Assembly: GCF_041435435.1 (NCBI RefSeq)
Contig: NZ_CP108494.1
Span: 7,474,501 to 7,538,500 of the forward strand
Source: Streptomyces sp. NBC_01241
GTDB taxonomy: Bacteria; Actinomycetota; Actinomycetes; Streptomycetales; Streptomycetaceae
Direction of reading: 5' to 3'
Length of the DNA: 64,000 nt
Positions 15,348 through 23,299 of the stretch are shown here, one piece after another. The position numbers and the translations under genes were made by a program. The notes below the pieces were generated by a model. It saw only the letters and a program-made list of their open reading frames with translations, did not search any database and was not told the DNA's origin. Position 1 is the stretch's first letter; every line of letters begins with the position of its first letter.

Positions 15348-15406
15348 CACCCCCGGCGGCGCCGTACCGCTGAGGCACGGCGCCGCCGGGGGTGCCTCAG
15401 CGGTAC
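15348..15406 (-). terminator. Two overlapping, mutually exclusive hairpins at end of acyl-CoA synthetase
   Basis: Arm A (15348-15365) pairs with 15377-15394 over a perfect 18 bp with an 11-nt loop. Arm B (15364-15378) pairs with 15392-15406 over a perfect 15 bp. The two share bases and cannot form together. The second hairpin includes the stop codon and last codons of the acyl-CoA synthetase gene. The first would work as a terminator on either strand. Confidence 0.75.
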
Positions 15407-17220
15407 AGGGCGTCGACCTCCGCCGCGTACGCCGTCTCGATCGCCTTGCGCTTCAGCTTCAGCGACGGCGTGAGCAGGCCGTGCTCCTCGCTGAACGGAT
15501 GCGCCAGGATCCGGAACGTACGGATCGACTCGGCCTGTGACACCGCCGTATTGGCGGCGACCACCGCACGCCGGACCTCCATCTCCAGGTCCGGATCCCG
15601 CACCAGCTCCGCCGGCCGCAGGGGCGCCCGCCCCTGTATGGCGAGCCAGTGGTCCACCGACTCGTGGTCGACCGTGACGAGCGCGGCGACGTAGGGCCGG
15701 TCGTTGCCGACCACGATGCACTGCGCGACCAGCGGATGCGCCCGCACCCGCTCCTCCAGACCGGTCGGCGACACGCTCTTGCCGCCCGACGTCACCAGGA
15801 TCTCCTTCTTCCGCCCCGTGATCGTCAGATAGCCGTCCTCGTCGAGCGCCCCCAGGTCCCCGGTGGCCAGCCAGCCCTCCCGCAACACCGCGGCGGTGGC
15901 CTCCGGGGCACCGAGATAGCCCGCGAACACATTGTCGCCGTGCACCCACACCTCGCCGTCCTCCGCGATGTGCACGGTCGTGCCGGGGATCGGCTGCCCG
16001 ACCGTGCCGTACCGGGTGCGCTCCGGCGGATTGGCGGTCGCCGCCGCGGTCGACTCGGTCAGCCCGTACCCCTCGTACACGGTGACGCCCGCGCCCGCGA
16101 AGAACAGCCCCAGCTGCCGCTCCATGCCCGAACCGCCGGACATGGCGTGCCGGATCCGGCCGCCCATCGCCTCGCGCACCTTCCGGTACACGATCTTGTC
16201 GAAGAACTGGTGCTGCATCCGCAGCCCGGCGGACGGCCCGGGACCGGTCCCGAACGCTCGCGCCTCCACCGCCTCGGCGTACTTCACCGCGATGTCCACG
16301 GCCTTGTCGAACGCCCCGGCCCGGCCCTCCGCCTCGGCCTTGCGCCGGGCGCCGTGGAAGACCTTCTCGAAGATGTACGGCACCGCCAGGATGAACGTCG
16401 GCCGGAACGACACCAGATCCGGCATCAGGGCCTTCGCGGACAGCTCCGGCTGGTGGCCCAGCTTCACCCGGCCGCGGACCGCGGCGACCTCCACCATCCG
16501 GCCGAAGACATGCGCCAGCGGCAGGAAGAGGAGGGTGGCCGCCTCGTCGCCCGGCTTGGAGTGGAAGACCGACTCCCAGCGCGAGGCCATGGTGTCCGTC
16601 TCGAACATGAAGTTGGCGTGCGTGATCACACAGCCCTTGGGGCGTCCCGTCGTCCCTGAGGTGTAGATGATCGTCGCCACCGACTCGGGCGTCACCGCGC
16701 GCCGGTGGCGGTGCACCACCTCGTCCTCGATCTGGGCGCCCGCGTCGAGCAGCTCGTTCACCGCGTCGGCGTCCAGCTGCCAGAGCCGCTTGAGCCCGGG
16801 CAGCTGGTCGATCACCGACGCGATCGTCATCGCGTGGTCCTCGTGCTCGACCATGACGGCGGACACATCGGCGTCGTGCAGCATCCAGAGGACCTGCTCG
16901 GCCGAGGACGTCGGATAGACCGGTACGGACCGGGCGCCGACCGTCCACAGCGCGAAGTCGAAGAGCGTCCACTCGTAGCGCGTCCGCGACATCAGGGCCA
17001 CCCGGTCGCCGAATCTGACGCCGTGCGCGATCAGGCCCTTGGCGAGCGCCAGCACCTCGTCGCGGAACGTCGCCGCGGTGACATCCCGCCAGCGTCCGCT
17101 CGTGTCTTTTCGGCCGAGCGCGACCCGGTCCGGATCTTGCTCGGCGTAGTCGAACACCACATCGGCCAGCCCGCCTACGAGGGGCGCGGCCGCCATGGGT
17201 GGGACAGTGAACTCGCGCAA
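15397..17220 (-). CDS. Long-chain acyl-CoA synthetase (AMP-forming)
   Basis: 607 residues from TTG 17220, chosen because AAGGAG lies 7 nt upstream and family members begin REFTVPP; an in-frame ATG at 17247 is less likely. It activates fatty acids through acyl-adenylates. The ATP-binding P-loop-like motif is TIIYTSGTTGRPKGCVITHANF, the A5 region is YEGYGLTESTAAATANPP, A7 is WLATGDLGALDEDGYLTITG, and A8/A10 are RKKEILVTSGGKSVSP and SLKLKRKAIETAYA with the catalytic Lys. All are intact, and the size is that of FadD15-type enzymes. It is cytoplasmic or loosely membrane-associated. It stands alone, ending in the unusual double hairpin. Confidence 0.93.
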   Translation of the reverse strand: MREFTVPPMAAAPLVGGLADVVFDYAEQDPDRVALGRKDTSGRWRDVTAATFRDEVLALAKGLIAHGVRFGDRVALMSRTRYEWTLFDFALWTVGARSVPVYPTSSAEQVLWMLHDADVSAVMVEHEDHAMTIASVIDQLPGLKRLWQLDADAVNELLDAGAQIEDEVVHRHRRAVTPESVATIIYTSGTTGRPKGCVITHANFMFETDTMASRWESVFHSKPGDEAATLLFLPLAHVFGRMVEVAAVRGRVKLGHQPELSAKALMPDLVSFRPTFILAVPYIFEKVFHGARRKAEAEGRAGAFDKAVDIAVKYAEAVEARAFGTGPGPSAGLRMQHQFFDKIVYRKVREAMGGRIRHAMSGGSGMERQLGLFFAGAGVTVYEGYGLTESTAAATANPPERTRYGTVGQPIPGTTVHIAEDGEVWVHGDNVFAGYLGAPEATAAVLREGWLATGDLGALDEDGYLTITGRKKEILVTSGGKSVSPTGLEERVRAHPLVAQCIVVGNDRPYVAALVTVDHESVDHWLAIQGRAPLRPAELVRDPDLEMEVRRAVVAANTAVSQAESIRTFRILAHPFSEEHGLLTPSLKLKRKAIETAYAAEVDALYR

Positions 17221-17443
17221 TGACCTGCTCCTTGTGGCGCTCCGCACAGCGCCGTGACGCTACCCCAACGGACGGCGCGGCGGGAGGGCCCCATACCCGC
17301 GGTCCCGGTGGCATATGCACAGGTCAGCCACCGAAAACCGGCCAGATGGGCAAGGCTCGGGCGTGGCTGAGACCACGGAGTAAGCGGCCGGCGCGGGAAT
17401 CTCCACCAAATCTGTACGCCACAGTCACTCCCGTTCCGGATGG

Positions 17444-18319
17444 TTACGGGGGGATTGGTCCGCGGATCAGCCGGTCGCCACCCGCCAGGATCGCCGCCGC
17501 CAGGGCGTCCGCGGCCTCCTGCGCCCTGCCCCGGCGGTGGCCATGCAGCAGGACGAAGTCCACCTCGCCCAGCTCCGGCAGCCCCGCCCTGGCCGGCACC
17601 GGCACCAGACCCGGCGGGATCAGCCCACGGCTGTGAGCCATCACGCCCAGTCCCGCACGGGCCGCCGCGATCAGCCCGCTCAGGCTGGTGCTCGTACAGG
17701 CGACCCGCCAGGCCCGGCCGTGCTCCTCCAGGACCTCCAGGGCGCGGGCCCGGGTGATGCCCGGTGGCGGGAAGAGGACCAGCGGAACCGGACCGTCCGG
17801 GTCGAACCGCAGCTGCGGAGCGCCGATCCAGGTCAGCGCGTCCTGCCAGACCAGCTCCCCGTGCGTGTCGCCGACGCGCCGCTTGGCGAGCACCAGATCG
17901 AGCCGGCCCGCCGCGAGCCGCTGGTGCAGCGTCCCGGAGAGCTCCACCGTCAGCTCCAGCTCGACCTCCGGGTGGTCGCGGCGGAACCACTCCAGGATCT
18001 CCGGCAGCCGCGTCAGCACGAAGTCCTCGGACGCCCCGAACCGCAGCCGCCCGCGCAGCCGCGTGCCGGTGAAGAAGGCTGCCGCCCGCTCATGGGCCTC
18101 AAGTATCGTCCGGGCGAAACCGAGCATCGCCTCACCGTCCAGGGTGAGATCGACCCGGTGCGTGTCCCGGGTGAACAGCTGCCGTCCCGTCGCATCCTCA
18201 AGGCGCCGCACATGCTGGCTCACCGTGGACTGCCGGACCCCCAGCCGGCGGGCGGCCCGGGTGAAGCTCAGGGTCTGGGCGACAGCGAGAAAGGTACGGA
18301 GCTGCGCGGGGTCGTACAT
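17444..18319 (-). CDS. LysR-type transcriptional regulator
   Basis: 291 residues. The N-terminal winged helix (MYDPAQLRTFLAVAQTLSFT, then AARRLGVRQSTVSQHVRRLE) is followed by the linker and an effector-binding domain (about 90-285, GRLRFGASEDFVLTRLPEIL). It is divergent from the BASS-family transporter gene with 118 bp between the start codons, the classic LysR arrangement, so it most likely activates that transporter in response to its substrate. Binding would be expected at a T-N11-A motif in this gap; I could not single one out. Ligand unknown. Confidence 0.92.
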   Translation of the reverse strand: MYDPAQLRTFLAVAQTLSFTRAARRLGVRQSTVSQHVRRLEDATGRQLFTRDTHRVDLTLDGEAMLGFARTILEAHERAAAFFTGTRLRGRLRFGASEDFVLTRLPEILEWFRRDHPEVELELTVELSGTLHQRLAAGRLDLVLAKRRVGDTHGELVWQDALTWIGAPQLRFDPDGPVPLVLFPPPGITRARALEVLEEHGRAWRVACTSTSLSGLIAAARAGLGVMAHSRGLIPPGLVPVPARAGLPELGEVDFVLLHGHRRGRAQEAADALAAAILAGGDRLIRGPIPP

Positions 18320-18437
18320 GGATTCAGGCTAACGCGAATCGTGATGACAGTGAGAGCGGTATGCGGGATTCCCGATCGCTCGGACCGGGGGGAGCATGGG
18401 GAGGGCACGACCGGAACCAAGAGAACAAGTGGAGCAG

Positions 18438-19466
18438 ATGAGCCGCCGCACCCTGAAACTTCCGTCCTGGGTGCCGATCGACCCGTACATCATGGCGCTG
18501 ATCGGCACGGTTGTATTCGCGGCGGTACTGCCGGCGTCGGGGACCGCCGCGGAGGTGGCGGGCGGTGCGTCGACCGGAGCCGTCGCCCTGCTCTTCTTCC
18601 TGTACGGGGCCCGGCTCTCCACCGCCGAGGCGCTCGACGGACTCAAGCACTGGCGGCTCCATCTCACCGTCCTGGTCTGTACCTTCGTGGCCTTCCCGCT
18701 GCTCGGACTGGCGGGCAAGGGGCTGGTTCCGTACGTCCTGACGCCGCAGCTCTACAGCGGCTTCCTCTTCCTCTGCCTCGTCCCCTCGACGATCCAGTCG
18801 TCGATCGCCTTCACCTCGATCGCCCGCGGCAATGTGCCCGCGGCGATCTGCGCGGGCTCCTTCTCCTCGATCGCCGGAATCTTCCTCACCCCGCTGCTCG
18901 CCGCGGCGCTGCTCGGCAACAACGGCGGCGGATTCTCGGCGGACGCGCTGCTGAAGATCGGGGTCCAGCTGCTGTTGCCGTTCGTCGCGGGGCAGCTGCT
19001 GCGCCGTTGGATCGGCGGCTTCCTCACCCGTCACAAGAAGGTCCTCGGCCATGTCGACCGCGGCTCGATCCTGCTCGTCGTCTACACGGCGTTCAGTGAG
19101 GGCATGGTCGCGGGCATCTGGCACCAGGTCACCCCGGCCAGGCTCGGCGCGCTGCTCGGCGCCGAAGCGGTGCTGCTCGCGCTGATGCTGATGCTGACCT
19201 GGTACGGGACGAAGCGGCTCGGCTTCGACCGCGGGGACCGGATCGCCATCCAGTTCGCCGGCTCGAAGAAGAGCCTGGCCGCCGGGCTGCCGATGGCGAG
19301 CGTCCTGTTCGGGGCGCAGGCGTCCCTCGCCGTGCTGCCGTTGATGCTCTTCCACCAGATGCAGCTGATGGTGTGCGCGGTGATCGCCAAGCGGCGCTCG
19401 CGCGACCCGCTGGAGGAAATCCAGGAAGACGGCGTGGTGGCACGGGAGCCGGCCGCGGTGAGCTGA
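18438..19466 (+). CDS. BASS-type transporter (bile acid:sodium symporter-like)
   Basis: 342 residues from ATG 18438 (GGAG 3 nt upstream; an ATG at 18396 would add 14 charged residues and has an even poorer spacing). About ten membrane segments. Hallmarks of the SBF-like group are STGAVALLFFLYGARLS, LCLVPSTIQSSIAFTSIARG and the paired crossover region IAIQFAGSKKSLAAGLPMAS. Members carry organic acids or other anions with sodium. The divergent LysR regulator suggests substrate-induced expression. The charged C-terminal tail (RRSRDPLEEIQEDG) is cytoplasmic. The transporter fold is clear and the substrate is not. Confidence 0.88.
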   Translation: MSRRTLKLPSWVPIDPYIMALIGTVVFAAVLPASGTAAEVAGGASTGAVALLFFLYGARLSTAEALDGLKHWRLHLTVLVCTFVAFPLLGLAGKGLVPYVLTPQLYSGFLFLCLVPSTIQSSIAFTSIARGNVPAAICAGSFSSIAGIFLTPLLAAALLGNNGGGFSADALLKIGVQLLLPFVAGQLLRRWIGGFLTRHKKVLGHVDRGSILLVVYTAFSEGMVAGIWHQVTPARLGALLGAEAVLLALMLMLTWYGTKRLGFDRGDRIAIQFAGSKKSLAAGLPMASVLFGAQASLAVLPLMLFHQMQLMVCAVIAKRRSRDPLEEIQEDGVVAREPAAVS

Positions 19467-19498
19467 GGGCGGAGCCCTGGGGCCCGCCGCTCAGGGGT

Positions 19499-19540
19499 GG
19501 GTCCGGCCGGCGCAGGGGGCGCTCCCCGCCGGCCGGACCC
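19499..19540. terminator. Bidirectional hairpin terminator between convergent genes
   Basis: A perfect 14-bp stem (19499-19512 with 19527-19540, GGGTCCGGCCGGCG/CGCCGGCCGGACCC) with a 14-nt loop lies between the ends of the transporter gene and fdhD. Confidence 0.85.
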
Positions 19541-19567
19541 CTGGCCCGTGCGGGCGGGCGGGGCGCC

Positions 19568-20416
19568 TCAGTCCTGGCCGATCGTCGCCGCCAGGGTGAT
19601 CCGGTGCTCACCCGCGTACACGTTCATGGAAGGGCCCCGCAGGAAACCGACCAGGGTCAGTCCGGTCTCGGCCGCCAGATCGACGGCGAGTGACGACGGC
19701 GCCGAGACCGCCGCGAGCATCGGGATCCCGGCCATCACCGCCTTCTGGGCCAGTTCGAACGAGGCCCGCCCCGACACCAGCAGGATCGCCCGGGACAGCG
19801 GCAGCCGATGGTCGGTCAGGGCCCGGCCGACCAGCTTGTCGACCGCGTTGTGCCGGCCGACGTCCTCCCGGACGTCGAGCAGTTCGCCCGTCTCTGAGAA
19901 CAGCGCCGCCGCGTGCAGGCCCCCGGTCCGGTCGAAGACCTGTTGCGCGGCCCGCAGCCGGTCGGGGAGGACGGCGAGCAGCGCGGGTTCGACCCGGACC
20001 GGGGGAGTGTCGGCGATCGGATGCCGGGTCGTGGTGCGTACCGCGTCGAGGCTCGCCTTGCCGCACAGCCCGCAGGACGACGTGGTGTACACATTGCGTT
20101 CGAGGGTGATGTCGGGAACCGGGACACCGGGCGCGAGCCTCACGTCCACGACGTTGTACGTGTTCACGCCGTCCGCCGTGGCCCCGGCGCAGTAGACGAT
20201 CGACTGGACCTCGGAGCCGTCACCGATCACGCCCTCGCTCACCAGGAAGCCCGCCGCCAGCGCGAAGTCGTCGCCCGGCGTGCGCATCGTGATGGCGAGT
20301 GGCCTGCCGTTCAGCCGGATCTCCAGGGGCTCCTCGGCGACGAGCGTGTCGGGGCGCGTGGAGACCGCCCCGTCCCGGACACGGATGGTGCGGCGGCGCT
20401 CGGTGACCCGTCCCAT
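19568..20416 (-). CDS. fdhD: FdhD, formate dehydrogenase accessory sulfurtransferase
   Basis: 282 residues from ATG 20416 (MGRVTERRRTIRV, the usual family start). FdhD passes sulfur from a cysteine desulfurase to the molybdenum cofactor of formate dehydrogenase. The sulfur-carrying CxxC loop is intact as Cys115-Gly-Leu-Cys118 in TTSSCGLCGKASL. Other conserved parts are EEPLEIRLNGRPLAITMRTP, FDRTGGLHAAALF and LDVREDVGRHNAVDKLVG. The reading frame continues open upstream into an fdhF fragment, but that part is a decayed formate dehydrogenase. With its neighbour broken, this FdhD must serve a Mo/W enzyme elsewhere or be on its way to loss. Confidence 0.93.
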   Translation of the reverse strand: MGRVTERRRTIRVRDGAVSTRPDTLVAEEPLEIRLNGRPLAITMRTPGDDFALAAGFLVSEGVIGDGSEVQSIVYCAGATADGVNTYNVVDVRLAPGVPVPDITLERNVYTTSSCGLCGKASLDAVRTTTRHPIADTPPVRVEPALLAVLPDRLRAAQQVFDRTGGLHAAALFSETGELLDVREDVGRHNAVDKLVGRALTDHRLPLSRAILLVSGRASFELAQKAVMAGIPMLAAVSAPSSLAVDLAAETGLTLVGFLRGPSMNVYAGEHRITLAATIGQD

Positions 20417-20421
20417 AGCGG

Positions 20422-21130
20422 TTAAACCCGATTCTGTACGTGGTGGAAGCCGAACCGGCCCTTGATGCAGAGGGTTGCCGTGGGTCACCGGATTGTCGTG
20501 CGGAGAGGTGACCTTGGCGGCGTCATTGTTCTGCACATGGAGTGTGACATTGCAGCCGACTCCGCAGTACGCGCAGAGGATGTCGATGTCCTCACGGGCC
20601 TGACCCGGCGGAATCAGCGCGGCCCGGACGCGCTGCACCCGCCGTTCGCTGTTGGTCGTCGTGCCGTCGGTCCCGGCCCAGGCGTCCGTCGCGGGCAGGA
20701 CGACATCCGCCGGCTCGGCGGTCCGGGTGAGGAAGATGTCCTGCGCCACCAGATGGTCCAGCGCCGTGAGCCGCCGGACGGCCTGCTCGCTGTCGGCCGC
20801 GGACTGCGCCGGGTTCTCCCCGATGCAGTACACGGCCCGCACCTCACCGCTCTCCATCGACTCGAACATCTCGGTGAGCGTCTTGCCGTAGCGGGGCTGG
20901 ATGACGGTGTCCCAGCTCCGCTACGAACTTCCGCCGGACCGGGTCGAGGATGTCCTGGAAGCCGGGCAGCCGGTTGGGAACGGCGCCCATGTCGCCGCCG
21001 CCCTGCACATTGTTCTCGCCGCGCAGCGGCTGCATCCCGGAGCCGTACCGTCCGACATGCCCGGTGAGCATCGACAGGTTGACCAGCGTGCGGACGTTGT
21101 CGGTGCCGACGTTGACGCCGGGGGCGTGGC
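20422..21130 (-). pseudogene. fdhF: Scrambled, frameshifted remnant of formate dehydrogenase alpha subunit (fdhF)
   Basis: Three blocks of FdhF-type molybdopterin oxidoreductase can be read on the minus strand. First (about 21125-20915) comes VNVGTDNVRTLVNLSMLTGH, then GRYGSGMQPLRGENNVQGGG and MGAVPNRLPGFQDILDP. After a frame change near 20880-20900, FESMESGEVRAVYCIGENPA and ADVVLPATDAWAGTDGT follow. Then, with no break in frame, CAYCGVGCNVTLHVQNN and KVTSPHDNPVTHGN appear. In an intact enzyme that Cys-rich block lies before the other two, so the order is scrambled by an internal rearrangement or deletion. A further 1-nt shift near 20470 changes the frame before CIKGRFGFHHVQNR and a stop at 20422, 5 nt before fdhD. 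It cannot be functional. Confidence 0.8.
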
Positions 21131-21215
21131 AGGGGGCGGTCCGAGGAGCGGGCAGAGCGATCTGAGCGCGCCCAGCGGAAGAACAGGAGACGATGGAACG
21201 TCACGTCGACAGAAT

Positions 21216-21227
21216 ATTGTCTACAGT
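21216..21227. promoter_or_regulatory. Candidate GntR operator, copy 1
   Basis: ATTGTCTACAGT lies between the fdhF remnant and the FabH-like gene, 138 nt before the latter's start. The same 12-mer occurs inverted just before the GntR gene (22336-22347). This is the only AT-rich spot in the region. Confidence 0.6.
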
Positions 21228-21365
21228 ATGCCTTTCGAAGGGTCAGGGCTGTCGTCAAGCCTCCAACGACCGGGTCCTATTCCTGTGGGAACACGTGCCC
21301 CCGTACCGGGCAGTAGCGACCAAGACTGGATGGTTCCTGCCGTACGTAGCGAGGGGATCCTGTAC

Positions 21366-22316
21366 ATGACCGGCTCACGTGTCGTGGCGCTCGGCCACTA
21401 TCAGCCCGCCAAGGTGCTCACCAACGACGATCTGGCGGCCATGGTCGACACCAGCGACGAGTGGATCACCAGCCGCGTAGGCATCAAGACCCGCCACGTC
21501 GGAGGCCCTGACGAGCCGGTGGACGAGATGGCCGCGCACGCGGGGGGCAAGGCGCTCGCCGCGGCGGGGCTGCGGCCCGCCGAGGTCGATCTGGTGCTGG
21601 TCGCCACCTCCACCGCGATCGACCGCTCGCCGAGCATGTCGGCGCGGGTCGCCGCCCGGCTAGGCATGGGCTCGCCCGCGGTCATGGACATCAACGTGGT
21701 CTGCTCCGGATTCACCCACGCCCTCGCCGCCGCCGACCACGCGGTCCGGGCGGGCGCGGCCGAGCGCGTCCTCGTCATCGGCGCCGACAAGATGGCCGAC
21801 ATCGCGGACTGGACCGACCGCAGCACCTGCGTCCTGCTCGGTGACGGAGCCGGCGCGGCGGTCGTCGTCGCGGACCCGGGCGGCGGGGACGGTCCCGGGA
21901 TCGGCCCCGTCCTGTGGGGTTCGGTGCCGGAGATGGGCAACGCGGTGCGGATCGAGGGGACGCCCCCGCGCTTCGCGCAGGAAGGGCAGTCCGTATACCG
22001 CTGGGCCACCACGCAGCTGCCGCCCATCGCCCGCAAGGTGTGCGAAAAGGCAGGTGTGGCCCCCGAGGATCTGGCCGCGGTCGTGCTGCATCAGGCCAAT
22101 CTGCGGATCATCGAACCCGTCGCCAGGAAGATCGGCGCGGTCAACGCGGTCATCGCCCGGGATGTCGTGGATTCCGGCAATACGTCCGCGGCGTCCATCC
22201 CGATGGCCCTGTCCAAGCTGGTGGAACGCGGCGAGGTGCACAGCGGCGCGCCGGTGCTGCTTTTCGGCTTCGGCGGAAATCTCTCGTACGCGGGCCAGGT
22301 GATCCGCTGCCCCTGA
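21366..22316 (+). CDS. FabH-like 3-oxoacyl-ACP synthase III
   Basis: 316 residues from ATG 21366 (MTGSRVVALGHYQPAKVLTN); an upstream in-frame ATG at 21330 is possible. It condenses an acyl-CoA starter with malonyl-ACP or makes a related C-C or ester bond. The catalytic triad is present: Cys113 (INVVCSGFTHALAAAD), His242 (VVLHQANLRIIEP) and Asn272 (DSGNTSAASIP). The signature TSDEWITSRVGIKTRHV is intact. No fadD, acpP or other fatty acid synthase gene adjoins it, so it is an orphan KASIII. The downstream GntR regulator and the shared 12-bp motif suggest its expression is controlled by a small acid or acyl-CoA signal. Confidence 0.88.
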   Translation: MTGSRVVALGHYQPAKVLTNDDLAAMVDTSDEWITSRVGIKTRHVGGPDEPVDEMAAHAGGKALAAAGLRPAEVDLVLVATSTAIDRSPSMSARVAARLGMGSPAVMDINVVCSGFTHALAAADHAVRAGAAERVLVIGADKMADIADWTDRSTCVLLGDGAGAAVVVADPGGGDGPGIGPVLWGSVPEMGNAVRIEGTPPRFAQEGQSVYRWATTQLPPIARKVCEKAGVAPEDLAAVVLHQANLRIIEPVARKIGAVNAVIARDVVDSGNTSAASIPMALSKLVERGEVHSGAPVLLFGFGGNLSYAGQVIRCP

Positions 22317-22335
22317 GCGGCGTTGTGCTCCGTAG

Positions 22336-22347
22336 ACTGTAGACAAT
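22336..22347. promoter_or_regulatory. Candidate GntR operator, copy 2
   Basis: ACTGTAGACAAT, the exact reverse complement of the 12-mer at 21216-21227, 33 nt before the GntR start. It is preceded by gtagact, so the site reads as a repeated GTAGAC(T)GTAGAC. Autoregulation is the natural reading. Confidence 0.6.
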
Positions 22348-22379
22348 AAGCAATTGCTCGTCGCCCGGAGGGGGCCGCG

Positions 22380-23057
22380 ATGTTGTCCGCAGGACTGCCG
22401 CCAGGGGCTGTGCCGAAGCTGGAACGGCCCGGTCCGCTGCGCGAGCGCGTGTACGAGGCGCTGCTCGAACTCATAACGACGCGTGTGCTCCGTCCCGGCC
22501 AGCACCTGGTCGAGAGCGAACTGGCCGGCCATCTCGGGGTGTCCAGGCAGCCGGTGCGGGAGGCGCTGCAGCGGCTGAACACCGAGGGCTGGGTCGATCT
22601 CCGGCCCGCCCAGGGTGCGTTCGTGCATGAGCCCACGGAGGACGAGGCGGATCAGCTGCTCTCGGTCCGCACCCTGCTGGAGGCCGAGGCCGCCCGCCTC
22701 GCCGCGGCCAACTCCGACGCCGCGGGCATCGCCGCCCTGGGGGAGCTCTGCGCCAAGGGCGAGCAGGCGGTCGCCGACGACGACGTGGATCTGGCGGTCG
22801 CCACGAACACGGCCTTCCATGCCAAGGTCATGGAGCTGGCGGGCAATGTCGTCCTCTCCGAGCTGGCCGGGCAGGTGGACCGCCGGGTCCGCTGGTACTA
22901 CACCCCGGTGGCCCGCCAACGCGGCACCCAGTCCTGGATCGAGCACCGCTCGCTCATAGCGGCGATCGCCTCGCGCGACGAACAGCGGGCCACGGAGATC
23001 ATGCGGGCGCACACGGAACACACGCGCAGGACGTACCACCAGCGCGCCGAGGAGTAG
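22380..23057 (+). CDS. GntR-family regulator, FCD (FadR) subfamily
   Basis: 225 residues. Winged HTH about residues 20-85 (LRERVYEALLELITTRVLRP, then GQHLVESELAGHLGVSRQPV). The C-terminal all-helical FCD domain (about 92-215) contains the usual metal- and ligand-binding His residues, including FHAKVMELAGN and WIEHRSLIAAI. Members sense organic acids or sugar acids. The gene lies 63 nt downstream of the FabH-like gene on the same strand. A 12-bp motif found before both genes is a good candidate for its binding site. It could regulate FabH, itself and the former fdhF promoter, which also faced the first copy. Confidence 0.92.
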   Translation: MLSAGLPPGAVPKLERPGPLRERVYEALLELITTRVLRPGQHLVESELAGHLGVSRQPVREALQRLNTEGWVDLRPAQGAFVHEPTEDEADQLLSVRTLLEAEAARLAAANSDAAGIAALGELCAKGEQAVADDDVDLAVATNTAFHAKVMELAGNVVLSELAGQVDRRVRWYYTPVARQRGTQSWIEHRSLIAAIASRDEQRATEIMRAHTEHTRRTYHQRAEE

Positions 23058-23092
23058 CGCGTGGCCGGGCGGGTCGCACGGGGCCGTAACGG

Positions 23093-23120
23093 AAGGGCCG
23101 GGGCGTGAGCCCCGGCCCTT
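23093..23120 (+). terminator. Hairpin terminator after GntR gene
   Basis: Perfect 12-bp stem, AAGGGCCGGGGC/GCCCCGGCCCTT, with a GTGA tetraloop. Confidence 0.85.
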
Positions 23121-23193
23121 CCGCGGGTCTGCGGGTCCGCGGGTTCGTGGGTTCGTGGCCGCCGTCGACCGAGCGGCTTTGTCCTCGATGTGG

Positions 23194-23226
23194 AGAAAGT
23201 TGTAGCGGATTCCTGCGCAACTTCTT
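23194..23226 (+). promoter_or_regulatory. Candidate ROK operator upstream of ROK gene
   Basis: AGAAAGTTG at 23194-23202 faces CAACTTCTT at 23218-23226 as an imperfect inverted repeat. AAGTT/AACTT half-sites of this kind are typical for actinobacterial ROK regulators. A related half, GGGAAAAAGTTCAACATG, occurs at 30978-30995 before the giant secreted protein gene. Confidence 0.45.
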
Positions 23227-23299
23227 CCCACTCCCGGCAACCGCTGCTACGTTCCCCTCGAAAGCCCGACGGACAGGCCGATGTGGCGGGGAGGGGCGC

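Noticed and set aside
19568..20869. A single 433-codon gene fusing an oxidoreductase part to FdhD
   Set aside because: The upstream part is a scrambled fdhF fragment, and FdhD homology with a proper start begins at 20416. The continuous frame is accidental.
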